Assembly (NCBI GenBank): GCA_005883445.1
Contig: VAZL01000353.1
Location: forward strand, 1,045 to 6,720
Length of the DNA: 5,676 nt
Source: Alphaproteobacteria bacterium
GTDB lineage: Bacteria; Pseudomonadota; Alphaproteobacteria; Rhizobiales; Xanthobacteraceae
Direction of reading: 5' to 3'
The translations under genes were made by a program, and so were the position numbers. Positions 5,174 through 5,676 of the stretch are shown one piece after another; the first letter of the stretch is position 1; each line of letters starts with the position of its first letter. The notes under the pieces were generated by a model. It searched no databases. It saw nothing but the letters and a program-made list of their open reading frames with translations, and was not told where the DNA came from.

Positions 5174-5676
5174 TCAGGCGGCCTGCGTCCCGAGCAGCGC
5201 CTGGCGAAAACGCGACTTGAGCAACGCTCCGTCCCACGATGGCAACACCGGCGGGTCGCGCGTGGAGGAGACCTTGAGGACGACGAGCACCGGGCCGTCG
5301 GCCGTATGCAACATCGTCACCGCGGCGTCGAGTTCGCGCATCTGCCTCACGGTCGCGGTTTGGCGGAAGCCGCACGTGCGCGCGATGCCTGCAAGATCGA
5401 CACCTACGCTGGTGTGGGTCGGTTGCATCCCCGTTTCGCCATAATGCTCGTTGTCGATGACAGTGATTGCGAGGTTGCTTGGCTTTTTCGCCGCTGCGGT
5501 CGCCAGCGCTCCCAATCCCATCAGCATTTCGCCGTCGCCCGTAACGACCAAGACGCGGCGTTTCGGTTGCGCCAGAGCCAGTCCCAATCCGACCGTGACT
5601 GCGCTTCCCATCGCGCCCCAGAGATAAAAATTGAGCGGGTGATCGCCGACAGCCGCGCAGTCATAGGTCGGCGAGC
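5174..5676 (-). CDS. C-terminal part of a ThDP-dependent decarboxylase beta-type subunit (partial)
   Basis: The frame is open to the right edge; 166 residues are visible, and the ATG at 5611 is an internal methionine. The first visible residues SPTYDCAAVGDHPLNFYLWG are conserved-looking and continue directly into GAMGSAVTVGLGLALAQP. The thiamine diphosphate motif is GDGEMLMGLGALA, starting at visible residue 46, closed by IDNEHYGETG (Asp-Asn at 74-75), with spacing typical of the GDG-(~26)-N motif that binds ThDP and Mg2+. The sequence ends SRFRQALLGTQAA. This matches the short beta subunits of sulfopyruvate (ComE-like) or phosphonopyruvate decarboxylases and related acetolactate-synthase-like C-terminal domains (PF02775). 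Only 20-30 N-terminal residues are probably missing, and an alpha subunit gene is expected further right. It likely decarboxylates a 2-oxo acid in the cytoplasm; substrate unknown. An alternative is the C-terminal domain of a longer single-chain enzyme. Confidence 0.8.
   Translation of the reverse strand, partial: SPTYDCAAVGDHPLNFYLWGAMGSAVTVGLGLALAQPKRRVLVVTGDGEMLMGLGALATAAAKKPSNLAITVIDNEHYGETGMQPTHTSVGVDLAGIARTCGFRQTATVRQMRELDAAVTMLHTADGPVLVVLKVSSTRDPPVLPSWDGALLKSRFRQALLGTQAA

Noticed and set aside
5174..5611. ThDP protein starting at the ATG at 5611
   Set aside because: The frame stays open to the window edge and the residues before that Met (HPLNFYLWGA) are conserved in the family, so the Met is internal.

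Overview
The window is GC-rich with alphaproteobacterial-looking protein sequences. A Bradyrhizobium/Rhodopseudomonas-type soil bacterium is the best guess. This rests on the TfdA-alpha-like dioxygenase, the two-subunit-type thiamine diphosphate enzyme and the AACAGG-rich intergenic repeats, and is inference without a database search.

Layout, left to right. (1) Minus strand, 1-1174: a secreted phosphoesterase (PF04185 type), followed 46 bases downstream by the first 27 codons of a second exported protein that runs off the left edge; the two look co-transcribed. (2) 1175-1558: a divergent intergenic region with a well-formed ribosome binding site and ATG that open only a 21-codon ORF, then in-frame, protein-like sequence leading into the next gene. 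(3) Plus strand, 1559-3559: a 666-residue membrane protein whose first ~445 residues are a complete two-half ChrA chromate transporter and whose last ~215 residues look like a LysE/RhtB-type exporter. This apparent fusion is the most notable item in the window. (4) 3560-4029: a convergent gap with no convincing gene but imperfect direct repeats built on AACAGG motifs. (5) Minus strand, 4030-4929: a TfdA-like Fe(II)/2-oxoglutarate dioxygenase with its metal triad intact. (6) 4930-5173: two strong inverted repeats and a short ORF tail ending ...LRADLGYKF-stop, which looks like the C-terminal beta-strand of a lost outer membrane protein with its terminator kept. (7) Minus strand, 5174 to the right edge: the C-terminal part of a ThDP-dependent enzyme of the sulfopyruvate/phosphonopyruvate decarboxylase beta-subunit type.

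Together this resembles an accessory region: small-molecule catabolism (2-oxoglutarate dioxygenase plus ThDP decarboxylase-like enzyme), export (ChrA-LysE), a secreted phosphoesterase, and signs of gene decay at two or three junctions. No RNA gene, CRISPR array or intact mobile element was seen.
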